Assembly: GCA_946902875.1 (NCBI GenBank)
Contig: OX336355.1
Coordinates: forward strand, 15,719,347-15,783,346
Direction of reading: 5' to 3'
Length of the DNA: 64,000 nucleotides
Origin: Nematopogon swammerdamellus
Lineage: Eukaryota > Arthropoda > Insecta > Lepidoptera > Adelidae
Below, in pieces: positions 34,584-45,188 of this stretch. Below the pieces are notes generated by a model, which was given only the letters and a program-made list of their open reading frames with translations, ran no database searches and was not told the origin of the DNA. Position numbers and translations under genes: made by a program. The stretch's first letter is position 1, and the number at the start of each line of letters is the position of its first letter.

Positions 34584-35112
34584 CTGCGAGGGGCATGGAG
34601 CGAGAAAGAGTAGAGGGAGTTGGAGGGTAGGAGGGGGAAGGGGGGCCGAGGAGGAAGCTAGGGGAGGGACAGAATGGAACTTTGGTGAATTGCATGTTAC
34701 AGGTACGCACGCGAAGGTTTCAGAAATAATACAATTTAAGTTCCATCTATACTTCTATAATAGGGAGGGAGGGGTGGAGGGGGAAGGGGCGGAGGAGGGA
34801 GCGAAGTGAGGGAGAGGATGAAACTTGGTGACTTGTACGTTATACACATGCGAAGGTTTCAGAAATAAAATTCAAAATTCAATTTTCATCTATGCTTCTA
34901 TAATAATGAGGGAGGAAGGGAAATTAATTCCTTAAGAGGGAGAGAGAGAGTGAGGGAGCGGAAATTCATCCTTTAAGAGGGAGTGAGAGAGGGAGGGAGG
35001 GAAAAAGAGAGATAATATAAGAGAAGCGATCCTTTATTATCATATTTGCGTTTAAATCGGATTTGCTAATAAATCGAGTTTACAGCGAGCGAAGCCGCAG
35101 GCAAAAGCTAAT
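34584..35112 (+). repeat. Purine-rich tandem repeat ending in a Helitron-like terminus
   Basis: Two diverged units of roughly 180 bp (each with GCGAAGGTTTCAGAAATAA and CTTCTATAAT) alternate with G/A-rich runs (GGAGGGGGAAGGGG type). The block ends GCGAGCGAAGCCGCAGGC then AAAAGCTA. Confidence 0.55.
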
Positions 35113-35420
35113 ACCGACATCACAATTTTATTTATTTTTTTATTTTATTATTTTTAATAAATGATTCCCTTCAATACAATTTTGCTCCCCAACACTCACT
35201 TGTTTACAGTCCAGTGAACGTAACAGTGAAGAATAATTTTATTTTTATTTTTAGGGGGGGTTGAACCCCTAAAGCCCCCTTTCGTCACAGTAGTGCATAA
35301 ATATTATAATACTCAACAATTAAAATTAAATCTAAAATGAATTACCGAAACTAAAACTAAATAAAAATTAAAAATTAAATTAGAGAACTCCTACCAAGGC
35401 GAATGCACGTGGTAAATTTG

Positions 35421-35803
35421 TTTTTATGGAAACTGACACGGTTGGCTCCATCACCTACAACATCCGCCATGTCAGCCCATAAAGCCGGGTGAACTAGGTG
35501 CCATGTCAGTGCTTCCCTTCGGTCGTGCCAGCTACACTGAACTGGACGGAAAACACGAACTATTTACATAGCCGTTTCGACTGACGTTTCATTCAGTGCA
35601 AAGGTACCAACCCGGGCGGGTTGAACCCTACCACCTATGTAGTAAGGTAAAGGGAAGGGACCTACAGTTTTTAAGTGGAATCCGAACCACGGCCAGCAAC
35701 CAACGGTTGAGCGGTCACCCATCAAAGAACTGACCGCGCCCAGCGTTGCTTAACCATCAATAGCGACAGTCGACTGTCTGTAGTCTGTACCACTGAGCTA
35801 TCT
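35421..35803 (-). repeat. SINE-A, near full length
   Basis: Poly(T) to the GAGCTATC head. It lies about 150 bp upstream of the TATA box of the secreted-protein gene. Confidence 0.82.
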
Positions 35804-35950
35804 GATAAAATGTATTTTTCATATATACTTTTTTTGTGTGTTTAACATCCTCTAACCGACAAAAGTAAAACTGTTTCTAGCCCGCCCTAACGCCTCGAAA
35901 GCCTAGTCCCGGAAGAAGGCTTCGCAGAAGGCTATCCACCTGCCAGAGGC

Positions 35951-35985
35951 TATATATTGCGGAGAGGCGGCCGCGGCTCAGGCAG
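35951..35985 (+). promoter_or_regulatory. TATA box and initiator region
   Basis: TATATATT at 35951-35958 in GC-rich unique sequence, followed at about +29 by CTCAGGCAGTG, a plausible arthropod initiator context. Confidence 0.5.
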
Positions 35986-36035
35986 TGTTGCTGTGTACCC
36001 AACTACGTTCGTTACGTGGTGGCCGTGAATTAAAA
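35980..36035 (+). other. Non-coding first exon of the secreted-protein gene (predicted)
   Basis: Starts about 29 nt after a TATA box and ends at a strong donor AAAA|GTGAGT (36036). It contains no ATG. The nearest good downstream acceptor in unique sequence is 39267, in front of the secreted-protein CDS. A small secreted protein behind a TATA promoter with a non-coding exon is a common insect layout. It could instead belong to another gene such as synaptobrevin. Confidence 0.55.
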
Positions 36036-36420
36036 GTGAGTTCGTTTTGTTTTCGATTCGCTTGCGATGGCTTAGTTGTTGTTGTGGAATCGCATTAAGT
36101 GGGGCAGTGGTGTGAAATTGTTTAATTGGAAATGTTTTTTTTTATGTGCGAAAAAGGTAATATAAAGGAGATGAATTGTGTTGACTTTTCACGAATTTTA
36201 ATTCTGTTTATAAAATTACAATGTTTGTATGTATGTTTATGTATTTAGACATAATATTTTATGCATTTAGTAATGTATATTATGAATACATACAAGTATA
36301 GCTTTTATTTATCTAGCATGTACAAATATGTATTTTTATGATTAGTAATAATTTACCACGCTAGTTATACATGCGGTGCCTAGGTCACGTGTACTATTAT
36401 TTAGTTTCAGGGGCGGAGGG

Positions 36421-36438
36421 CTCCCCCCCCCCCCCCCC
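36421..36438 (+). repeat. Poly(C) tract
   Basis: About 17 consecutive C bases between GGCGGAGGGCT and TTCTCTCCCC. Confidence 0.8.
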
Positions 36439-36557
36439 TTCTCTCCCCCTCGGCACGTCTATGCTATGATAATAATATCATACTCAATTGAAATTAGACC
36501 TAAAATTAAATACCGAAACAAAAACTAAATAAAAAATTAATAATTAATTTTCATATT

Positions 36558-36952
36558 ATATACAGGCTGTCCCAAAACTCAACGTCAAGCGGGAACCAGG
36601 GAGTAGGCCAGTTTATGACTACCCAGGGAAAAATAAGAAAAAAATCGGAGTCATTCGTTTTTTATGATATAAGCATTTTTTAAATATTACTTCATATTTT
36701 TTGTGATAAAACTATGGGCATTTCCGTTTTATTTGGGATACTGATCAATAGCAGAGTTATTTAGGATACCAATAAAAAAAAATTAACAATTATGTTTGCA
36801 AATTTGTAGTCGTAGTAGGTACCTAAAAATATTGTGCGAAACGTTTTTCAAAAAATGACTCCGATTTTTTTTTTCTTATTTTTCCCTGGGTAGTCATAAA
36901 CTGGCCTACTCCCTGGTTCTCGCTTGACTTTGAGTTTTGTGACACGTTGTCA
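36558..36952. mobile_element. MITE-H copy 1 (foldback, ~95-bp arms)
   Basis: Left arm TGTCCCAAAACTCAACGTCA through TCGGAGTCATT is repeated inverted at the right (AATGACTCCGATTTTTTT to TTGAGTTTTGTGACAC). About 390 bp. Confidence 0.75.
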
Positions 36953-37075
36953 CAGAATAGAAAAGAGTACGTTGTACATATTATCTCAAGGTCGATTTAA
37001 GTGTTGTGAGTATTGCACATGCACATATTTGTTTGTGTGTACGTAAGCTCGAGAGCGGTCAGGATCGCCCGAGCT

Positions 37076-37128
37076 GCGCGCGCGCACACACAAGCGCGCG
37101 TGTCACACACACAAGCGCGCGTGTCACA
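37076..37128 (+). repeat. CA/GCGC duplicated tract
   Basis: CACAAGCGCGCGTGTCACAC occurs twice in tandem; alternating purine-pyrimidine, Z-DNA-prone. Confidence 0.6.
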
Positions 37129-37347
37129 CACAACTACAATGTACGTACGGCTCGCTCGTCCGCCCGCCTTTGTGAGTTAAAACATCTGTAGGTACATAGA
37201 GGTGCCTCTATTTTACATTAAACCATTAAAATTATACGATTGCATGATGCTATGGACATCACCCGTGATGGATATAGCTTAACTATAACCTTTATAAATG
37301 TTAATGATGAACACAACATATTAAAGTTTAGTGTTTATCGACTAAAG

Positions 37348-37839
37348 CAGCTGTTCTCAATCTAATGGTACGCGTACCACCAGTGGTACGCGGAATGGAA
37401 TGCTTCGAGGTGCTACGCGAAAAAAAAATTAAACATTATGCCCTAGAAAATTTAATAAGCGGCAATAAAAAGTATCATAATTCCAATTTAGAAAGTTTTG
37501 TTGATGAACATAAAACAGAATTACAATTCTGACGTGCTTAGCAATAAAATCACACGTTCAAATGCTCATAGTGAGTCCGAAGAATATTTTAAACAAGATT
37601 TTTCAGAACTAAATTCGATGAGAAATTAATTTTTAGATTAGATTCCGAGATCACTTACATTCAAGGAAAGAGAATCATTATTTAACTTTGGTGTGATGCT
37701 AACCTCGAATCTCTTTCGAGGTTAGCACTCAAGATATAGAAGATAAATATTATTATTAGCTTCTTGTAGGTAAAAATTTTACGCCGCCAAACATATTATA
37801 GTTTAGTGGTACATGAAAAAAAAAGTATGGGAACCCCTG
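37348..37839. mobile_element. hAT-type element, 492 bp, exact 8-bp TSD
   Basis: Starts CAGCTGTTCTCAA, ends TGGGAACCCCTG; GACTAAAG at 37340-37347 and 37840-37847. The interior has short broken frames (HSESEEYFKQDFSELNS) not recognised with confidence. It lies in the intron of the secreted-protein gene. Confidence 0.75.
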
Positions 37840-38019
37840 GACTAAAGGACTAATTATATAAAATTACGATCTATTTCACCACCTTCGACTGAAATGCATT
37901 TGCCGGGTGTGAAAAGTGCTTATTTTATTGTTTTAATTGTTTAAATGACATTTCACATCCATCAAGGTTATTATAACTGGGGTAACGGCCTGGTACGTGA
38001 CTACTGCATCACAAGTCCA

Positions 38020-38150
38020 CATTACACTATTTTACAATACATAACATTACATTACTTTACATTACATTACACCATATTAAACTACACTACACCACACTAC
38101 ATTACACAACACTACACTGCATTGACACTCACTACACACACACACACACT
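38020..38150 (+). repeat. (ACATT)n-like low-complexity tract and (CA)n
   Basis: Degenerate ACATTACACT pentamers followed by ACACACACACACAC. Confidence 0.7.
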
Positions 38151-38176
38151 TGTTTGATCCCACTAAACCTCTAAAC

Positions 38177-38512
38177 CAGTGGTTCCCAAATTTGTCTAGA
38201 TCGCGACCCATCTAAAAGAAATCTAAATTCGTAACCCACCCCTTACCCAACATGAAAAAAACACCGTTATATTTCTGCTGCAGATTTTTTTCGTTATAAT
38301 ATTGTAACTATGTGAAGGACTGTATGTACCATTAAAAAAATATCCAGTTGTAACTGAAAATTTTAAATACTAAATACGTATAAGATGTGCCCTAACTTGT
38401 TCGGCTGCGAACGACACGTCCCGGCCGAGACGGATCCTATCAGTTTCATGGCCAACCCAATATCCGCTTGCGAGCCACCAGTGGGTCGCGACCCATACTT
38501 TGGGAAAGGCTG
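38177..38512. mobile_element. hAT-type MITE
   Basis: Ends CAGTGGTTCCCAAA and TTTGGGAAAGGCTG; flanks CTCTAAAC / CTCTAATA match at 6 of 8. The interior is typical of old hAT debris (GGGTCGCGACCC). In the same intron. Confidence 0.65.
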
Positions 38513-38648
38513 CTCTAATAAACAATGGTCTAATCAGGGAAACAAAATATGAAAAGACTGAAATATGCATAACTTAATAAATTTTATCTGTTTGTGATTA
38601 GGCTGTCTGTTTTCTAATACAAAAAAAAATAATAATAATAATAGGAAA

Positions 38649-38769
38649 TTTTTTAGGAAACTGACACGGTTAGCTACATCACCTACAACATCCGTGTTGT
38701 CAGCCCATAACACCGGGTTAACTATGTGCCATGTCAGTGCTTCCCTTCATTTCATGTCGGCTACACTGG
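38649..38769 (-). repeat. SINE-A tail fragment
   Basis: Tail portion only, truncated at GGCTACACTGG; in the intron of the secreted-protein gene. Confidence 0.75.
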
Positions 38770-38847
38770 GATGTTTAAAAGAAGTAGTGTTGCTGTCTAC
38801 AAGTGTAGATCCATTGCACGACCGAGCCACCGAGACTGGCATATACA

Positions 38848-39231
38848 ACGTGTCCCAAAACTCAACGTCAAGCGGGAACCAGGGAGTAGGCCAGTTTATG
38901 AATACCCAGGGAAAAATAAAAAAAAATCGGAGTCATTTCTTTTTTATGATATGAGCATTTTTTTAAAAACACCCTCGTACAACATTTATAGGTACCTACT
39001 ACGACTACAAATTTGCAAATATAATTGTTAAATGTTCTTATTGGTAGCCTGAATAACTCTGCTATTGATCAGTATCCCAAATAAAACCAAAATGCTCATA
39101 GTTTTATCACAAAAAATATTCAGTTAAATTTTTTTCTGAAAAACAAAATGACTCCGATGTTTTTTCTAATTTTTCCCTGGATAGTCATAAACGGGCCTGC
39201 TCCCTGGTTGACGTTGAGTTTTGGGACCTAT
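38848..39231. mobile_element. MITE-H copy 2, next to a splice acceptor
   Basis: CGTGTCCCAAAACTCAACG to CGTTGAGTTTTGGGAC. Ends about 37 bp before the acceptor of the secreted-protein coding exon. Confidence 0.75.
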
Positions 39232-39267
39232 ATATATATTAATATCCACAAATAATTATATTTCCAG

Positions 39268-39650
39268 ATACATACAAAATGCATCACCTCATCATAATTG
39301 CGGCCGTCCTGGTATGCGCGAGCGGCGCCCCAATCCAGACCCTAGGTGTCGAGTATGCGATACCCTCCGGACCGCTAGTCCGACCGCATCATGCTGTGCA
39401 AATCAACGCAGACCACGAAGCACTGCTGCCGCGGGAGCTGCTGAAGTCCAAGGACTTCTACGACAACCCAGCTGTCGCGGCAGGACTCGCCAAGGAGTCC
39501 TGGTTTACGAATAAGGAGATGCAGGTTGTGGAACGCGAAGCGGAGAGGATTCCGAGGGAAAGGATTTACCACATCGTGAAGAGTGCGGGATTTTTGGACT
39601 AGTAGTGCGTCTGACGATATAAATAAATAGACTAATAGAATGTTGAATGG
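39268..39650 (+). other. Coding exon 2 of the small secreted-protein gene
   Basis: Begins after TTTCCAG (39261-39267), has an 11-nt leader, the complete CDS, and a short 3' UTR with AATAAA at 39622-39627. The 3' end is approximate. Confidence 0.75.
39279..39602 (+). CDS. Small secreted protein (107 aa), possibly sericotropin-like
   Basis: Encodes a 107-residue protein starting MHHLIIIAAVLVCASGAP: a clear signal peptide (hydrophobic core residues 4-14, likely cleavage after Gly16 or nearby). The mature part is about 90 residues, acidic to neutral, cysteine-free, and ends in a conserved-looking block (DNPAVAAGLAKESWFTNKEM, then EREAERIPRERIYHIVKSAG). Similar short secreted proteins occur in insects, some labelled sericotropin-like; that label is from memory and uncertain. 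The ATG is 12 nt after a splice acceptor (TTTCCAG, ending 39267), so the whole CDS sits in one exon. TAG is at 39600 and AATAAA at 39622. GC-rich third positions contrast with the surrounding AT-rich repeats. A MITE ends about 37 bp before the exon. Confidence 0.85.
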   Translation: MHHLIIIAAVLVCASGAPIQTLGVEYAIPSGPLVRPHHAVQINADHEALLPRELLKSKDFYDNPAVAAGLAKESWFTNKEMQVVEREAERIPRERIYHIVKSAGFLD

Positions 39651-40479
39651 GTTGATCGTGTACGTGAAAAGTCTAAATGTGTGAGAAGATATTTTACCCG
39701 CAATGTTGGCGACAAAGTTATTGACACATTACCAAAATATTTTTTTTTTTTTACTGAAGAACCACCTTTGCGCTTGTTTTTTTTTAAATAATTTATTTGG
39801 TTATTTCACGGGGTAGAATTTCTATGTTATAATTTCACTTAAAATAAAATTAATCTAAAAATGAACGTATAAAAAATTGTAATGATTACTATTTTATAAA
39901 TAAATAATTTTGTTGCCAACATTTTATTTCTAAAAAAAAAAGGTAACCAACGAACATTTTAAAATTCGAGCGATCAAAATTTTAGGAAAATGTTGTTAAC
40001 ATGTTGGAAAAAAATGATGACAATTTCTATGTAAATGGATTCCGTAACATTTTGTTGAAAATATTGTTATTTAAAAAAAATTACACTGTTACTGTAGCAA
40101 AGATATCGGCGATGTAAACCAGACTTTAGTCATAATTATTAGAAAACCATTGTTTGAATTTGTGAATAGTTTGATTGAAACTACATAGATCCGACATTAG
40201 GTATTGATGCCATTAAAGTGTAAGTTGCGTGCACAGAGCAGCGATCGGCGGCCGTCAAGGGCACGGCGCGATTTTTTGCTCTGTGGTTACGTGAATTTTG
40301 TAAATAGTACCTAGCTTGTAATAATTTATTTATTAAATAATTTTATGTTTTCTAAGTGTTTATTCCAAACTCCTGCTTAGTTACCGCTGAGTCTAAAGCA
40401 GACTCACTGTTACAAAAACCTGGAAATGCCTATTGAAATTAACTAGGTACTAAATTACCTATAATTATAAATACAACGT
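39651..40479. other. Downstream flank of the secreted-protein gene
   Basis: AT-rich with several TTTTTAAATAATTT stretches and extra AATAAA signals; no further gene seen. Confidence 0.4.
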
Positions 40480-40864
40480 GGTGTCCCAAAACTCAACGTC
40501 AAACGGGAACAAATAGGCCAGTTTATGACTACCCAGGGAAAAATAAGAAACAAAATCGGAGTCATTTGTTTTTTATGATATGAGTATTTTTTTGAAAAAC
40601 GTTGAAAATTGACACTTTAGTTAGGTACTACGAATACAAATTTGCAAACATAATTGTTAATTTTTTTTTATTGGTAGCCCAAATAACTCTGCTATTGATC
40701 AGCATCCCAAATAAAACCAGAATGGCTACAGACACAAAAAATATTCAGTTCAATTTTTTTCTGAAAAAACAAATGACTCCGATTTTTTTTTCTGATTTTT
40801 CCCTGGGTAGTCATAACCTGGCCTGCTCCCTGGTTCCCGCTTGACGTTGAGTTTTGGGACACGA
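40480..40864. mobile_element. MITE-H copy 3
   Basis: GTGTCCCAAAACTCAACG to TTTTGGGACACG; directly followed by a TATG-repeat. Confidence 0.75.
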
Positions 40865-41140
40865 TGTATATCGTAAAAGGCGACTAAGGGATAAGGACAA
40901 GGTGCCGTGCTATAAGGCGACAGGGTAGCCACCTCTCACCTTGGCACGGTCTTTCCACCGATTCATGCAGGAGGTGGGCATTCGTGCCTTACTTGCTGCT
41001 TTATAGTTATCTTGTCCGAATACTTTGCTAAACGTGGTGGTTGGTGTTGTGCTGTAATTTACCAGAGTACTTGCAGCACAACACCGATTACTCTGCTTAG
41101 TCTGATTGTCGGGATAGAGCGTGTGGTGTGTATTTACCTA
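40865..41140 (+). repeat. TATG-repeat, 5'-truncated
   Basis: Starts in TATCGTAAAAGGCGACTAAG immediately after a MITE-H copy; ends GTGTGGTGTGTAT. Confidence 0.72.
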
Positions 41141-41200
41141 TGTATAATATTTTGGATCGTTCCGACAGGAACTTGTGAATCATATACTTGGAACTTTTAT

Positions 41201-41369
41201 TTTTTTTATGGAAACTGACACGGTTGGCTACATCACCTACAACATCCGTGATGTCAGCCCATAACACCGGGTGAACTTGGTGCCACGTCAGTGCTTCCCT
41301 TCGGTCGTGCCGGCTACACTGAACTGGACGGAAAACACAAATTATTTACATGGCCGTTTCAACCGACCC
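41201..41369 (-). repeat. SINE-A tail fragment, chimera-type subfamily
   Basis: Poly(T) plus about 160 bp. Carries the diagnostic reading (reverse of GACGTGGCACCAAGTTCACC) seen in the chimeric copies. Confidence 0.75.
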
Positions 41370-41449
41370 TACCAGTTATTTTAAACCCTAAAAAAAGTTT
41401 AACTGGTTATACACTGAAAATATTTATTCGGGTTCTAACCTAACCTAAC

Positions 41450-41640
41450 CTAACAGGTGCTTATTCACACATCTCTTGAAGGACCCGAGAGTGTACTTGG
41501 GGACAAATATATGAGCAGGGAGAGCATTGCAAGTTTACCGGTTGTGTAGAGGAAAGATCAGCAGAACCGATTAGTACGCAACCGCGGTAATTCCAGCGTG
41601 TAGGGATGCAAAACCGCGTGTATTCTGAATATACCAACGA
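41450..41640 (-). pseudogene. LINE-F fragment
   Basis: ACAGGTGCTTATTCACACAT to TCCAGCGTGTAGGGATGCAA; preceded by four CTAAC units (CTAACCTAACCTAACCTAAC). Confidence 0.55.
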
Positions 41641-41690
41641 AACCCTAAAGAGTTTGAAATCCCAGACGTACACAAAATATTAGTCTCATC

Positions 41691-41879
41691 TTGAAATCCG
41701 ATATCAGAACGTCTTCTAGGATCGATAAGGGGGACGGAGAGATTCCGCACGAATGTCTGATGAATATCTGTCTAATTGAATTACATTTCGTTGAAAGGTC
41801 AAAGAATGAAGTTAAAATACTCAAACAGTTGGCATTAGAAAATGGATTCGTCATTTTGTGTCCAGCCCCGCCCGGTTAG
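41691..41879 (+). other. Unrecognised 62-codon frame
   Basis: Frame with SRIDKGDGEIPHECLMN and VERSKNEVKILKQLALENGF. The composition looks protein-like and the last block recalls retroelement polyproteins (Penelope- or LINE-like), but no assignment is safe. The sequence follows a LINE-F fragment. Confidence 0.3.
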
Positions 41880-42131
41880 ACATATTTAAATGACGCAATT
41901 CGAAAATACTTCTAATAGGTATTTGTATTATTGTCGCACAATATTAAATTCATTCATCGTTTATTTATTGGATAATAAAACAAGTGTACACATAATTTAA
42001 GTTAACGGCTCTTGCGGTTTATATTAACCGCTCCATAGCGGACGGGTTTAAATTTTGTTTTAGATATTGTAGAGTAATTTAGCTTGTATCAATATTATTA
42101 TTCAGTTGATTTAGTATATTTAAAAAAAATC

Positions 42132-42504
42132 ATTATGGAAACTAATACGGTTTGCTACATGACCTACAACGTCCGTGATGTAAGCCCATAACACCGAGTG
42201 AACTAGGTGCCATGTCAGTGCTTCCCTTCATTTCATGTCGGCTACACTGAACTGGACGGAAAACACGAACTATTTACATATTATTCGTTTCGACCGACGT
42301 TTCATTCAGTACGGTGGTACCAACCCGGGCGGGATGAACCCTACCACCTAGTAAGGTAGGAAGGGAAGGGACATACAGTTTAACGTGGAATCCGAACCAC
42401 GGTCAGCCTCCAACGGTCGAGCGGTCACCCATCCAAGTACTGACCGCGCTCAGCGTTGCTTAACAACAGTCGACCGACCGCACCACTGAGCTACCGAGGT
42501 TGAC
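42132..42504 (-). repeat. SINE-A, full length
   Basis: Complete from the tail end to GAGGTTGAC, with a short poly(T). Confidence 0.83.
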
Positions 42505-42559
42505 TATTAATGAGTTGTTATTATATTTCATGTTTGTTGTATAATTTCCCCTAGACTGA

Positions 42560-43345
42560 TGATGATATGCGGGAGTGATAGTTAGGCATGGCAGACGAAG
42601 CATGAAAGCGTGATAAATGCTGTGGAAATGCGCGCGTTGAGGAGTATGTGTGGAGTTACAATGAAAGATAGATTGAGAAACGGTATAGTGCGAAAGGGCT
42701 GTGGTCTGAAAGAGGGATATAGCGACAAGGATTGAGAAAGAAATGCTTCGGTGGTTCAGTCATGTTGGAAGAATAGATGATAGGAGACTAACGAAAGAAA
42801 TATATGAACCAAATGTGAGTAGAAGAGTCGGGAAGGGTCGCCCTAGACCACAGAGCATCAAATACCTACCGCCCGCGCCCCCTACTAGAGGCGCCCCCTA
42901 AGCGATGATATTTGAAACCCAATAACCGTACGCTGAGCTGCTAGCGCTTCGTATGTGTGTGTGTGTGCTAGTATCGACACTACACACAAAGAGGAGCAAG
43001 TTAAGCACACGCACAAAACAAATGCACACGCATAACGCACAACACACATAATATGTAAGTGATAGGCCACGCCCACAGGCTTCAACGCCGTTGTAGAGAA
43101 ATCGCGCTCACGGCGGCGCCTCTAGTAGGGGCGGGCGCGCGCATTTCACGCTCTGTGCCCTAGACGCACGTGCCTGGACCAGATCGGACATGTACTCAAA
43201 AAGAGTGCGAAAGGAGCATGTACGATGAATATTATGAGAGTGGAAGATGCGGCAGAGGTGTCTCAGGATCGCGGCACATGGAGATCCGTTGTCTCTGTCT
43301 ACCCCACTGGGAAAGAGGCGTGACGCTATGTATGTTAGTATTTCA
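42560..43345 (+). pseudogene. LINE RT C-terminal remnant split by a TIR element
   Basis: 42600-42848 encodes broken pieces (INAVEMRALRSMCGVTMKDR, a MLRWFSHVGRIDD-like stretch in another frame). It continues after 43157 (TCLDQIGHVLKKSAKGACTM, EDAAEVSQDRGTWRSVVSVY, PTGKEA). Several stops and frameshifts. LINE clade uncertain. Confidence 0.68.
42849..43157. mobile_element. TIR element (309 bp) with 8-bp TSD, inserted in a LINE
   Basis: Termini CACAGAGC / GCTCTGTG are exact inverted repeats extended by imperfect arms (CCTACTAGAGGCGCC type). CCCTAGAC at 42841-42848 and 43158-43165 is an exact duplication. hAT- or P-like by TSD length; class unproven. The interior has a CA/TG-rich stretch. Confidence 0.75.
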
Positions 43346-43363
43346 TCCATAGGCCATTCTCAA

Positions 43364-43582
43364 AGGCTAGGCTCAAATCGTAGCCGACTGGGTTGATACC
43401 ACCGTACTGGATGTAAAATGTCCGCATAGCAGCCTCGGTTGTGTTCTCCTCTAGTCCAGTATAGCCAGGAATCCAGGGATGTCTCCGGTATGGCACCTAC
43501 CTTCTCGGAGGTGATATTGGCTGGTCGGAGCATGTGCTTTGGCCCCTCTGACTCAGCCACCCATACCTGATTACATAAAAGA
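43364..43582 (+). repeat. SINE-B, head-truncated
   Basis: GGCTAGGCTCAAATCGTAGC to CCTGATTACATAAAAG. Confidence 0.8.
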
Positions 43583-43724
43583 AAAATTCTGACGACACTA
43601 TGTTGAGGTAGCGAAAATGTTATAATTTTGTGTACAGGAGTAAGACACAGCCGCGGTGATGTGCAATTAATTAACAAATGGCTATGGATCCCTCTTTGTG
43701 TGAACAAGGCTCATTAACCTATTG

Positions 43725-44270
43725 ATGCTAGATGTTTGTTTTAATTTTGTGTTTTTTTTTTATTTTTAACTAATTTAATAATTTAATTTACCTATTTCTT
43801 ATTTTAATCGATTGACAATTTGACAATTCTATTGATGCTACCTATTTAATTTTTTTTTTTTTTATATTGACATAATTGTATTTTTAACCTCTGACAATTC
43901 TATTGATGCGAAGTATTTTAATGTTTTATTTTAATTTTTATCTAGTTTTAATTGCCTCTTCAAGCACAAAACACTTTTTTTTTACTCTGTATTTTCATAA
44001 TTTTTTAGGTGTTTATGTTGTTGCTTAGGCTAAAATTATTAGTCCCTTGCCATGGCTACACTCAGAACGTTACAATTTGTAAATTTGTTTAACTAAAATG
44101 TGACGAACTCAAGTGTACCGATGGTACCTAAGACGGAAACGAATAAATGAAATGAAATGAAACCGTTCATTAAACGCTCATTATTCTGTTGTACACTCTC
44201 CCTATCCTTACACCGATCTTTATCGAATTTATCTTATTTACTTATTTGACAATTCTATTGAAGCTACTAG
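43725..44270 (+). repeat. T-rich region with scattered 17-bp direct repeats
   Basis: GACAATTCTATTGATGC or a close variant recurs near 43820, 43898 and 44248, with a shorter one near 43720. Looks like an old decayed tandem repeat in T-rich DNA. Confidence 0.4.
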
Positions 44271-44328
44271 ATCAATAATTGTATAATTTAATTTTTTTAA
44301 ATTATGTTTTAATTAATCTTGACAACTT

Positions 44329-44715
44329 CAGCCTCGATAGCTCAGTGGTGCAGACAGTCAACTATCGCTATTGAATGTTAAGCAACGCTGGGTGCGGTCA
44401 GTACTTGGATGCGTGACTGCTGACCCTTGGAGGCTGACCGAGGTTCGGATTCCTCGTAAAACTGTAGGTCCCTTCCCTCCTAATCTTACTTGGTGGTAGG
44501 GTTTAACCCGCCCGGGTTGGTACCAACGCACTGAATGAAACGTCGGTCGAAACGGCTATGTAAATAGTTTGTGTTTTCCGACCAGTTCAGTGTAGCCGGC
44601 ACGATCAAAGGGGGAAGCACTGACATGGCACCTAATTCACCCGGTGTTATGGGCTGACATCACGGACGTTGTAGGTGATGTAGCCAAGCGTGTCAGTTTC
44701 CATAAAAAAAAAAAA
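44329..44715 (+). repeat. SINE-A, full length
   Basis: Complete head (AGCCTCGATAGCTCAGTGG), body and poly(A) tail. Confidence 0.85.
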
Positions 44716-44869
44716 CTTTACGAAAGCTATTTATTTAATAATTTTGATTACATATTCGGGTAGTATAATACTCGTATTCGGTATTTGCCCGCGGCTTAGA
44801 TCGCATAGTCTATCTATTCCATCCTAAAGGTTCATTCTAACTATTGGTCAAAGAACTTTGAAATCATAC

Positions 44870-45188
44870 ATACATACATATCACACACGCTGAATCCCGA
44901 CAATCGGGGTAAGCAGAGTAAACGGTGTTGTGCTGGTAAATTACAGCACAACACCGACCACCACGTTTCGCGAAGTATTCGAACAAGATTCAATCGATCA
45001 AGCAGCAAGTAAGGCACGAAGACCCACCTGCTGCATGACTCGGTGGAAGTGCCGTGCCAAGGTGAGAGGTGGCGAGCCTGTCGCCCTTTAGCACGGCATC
45101 TTGTCCTTATCTCTTAGTCGCCTTTTACGACATGCATGGGGAGAGATGCAGTGGAGCTATTCTTTTTAAGTACCGGCCCCACACGGTA
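44870..45188 (-). repeat. TATG-repeat, full length
   Basis: (CATA)n tail through to GGCCCCACACGGTAC. Confidence 0.75.

Larger units (their letters stand above)
36036..39267 (+). other. Predicted intron of the secreted-protein gene
   Basis: GTGAGT...TTTCCAG, about 3.2 kb, filled with MITE-H, two hAT-type elements, low-complexity DNA and a SINE-A fragment. Confidence 0.55.

Noticed and set aside
41441..41460. (CTAAC)n as a telomeric repeat
   Set aside because: Only four CTAAC-type units (TTAGG complement-like) are present, next to a LINE fragment; too short to call interstitial telomere, though insect telomeres use TTAGG.
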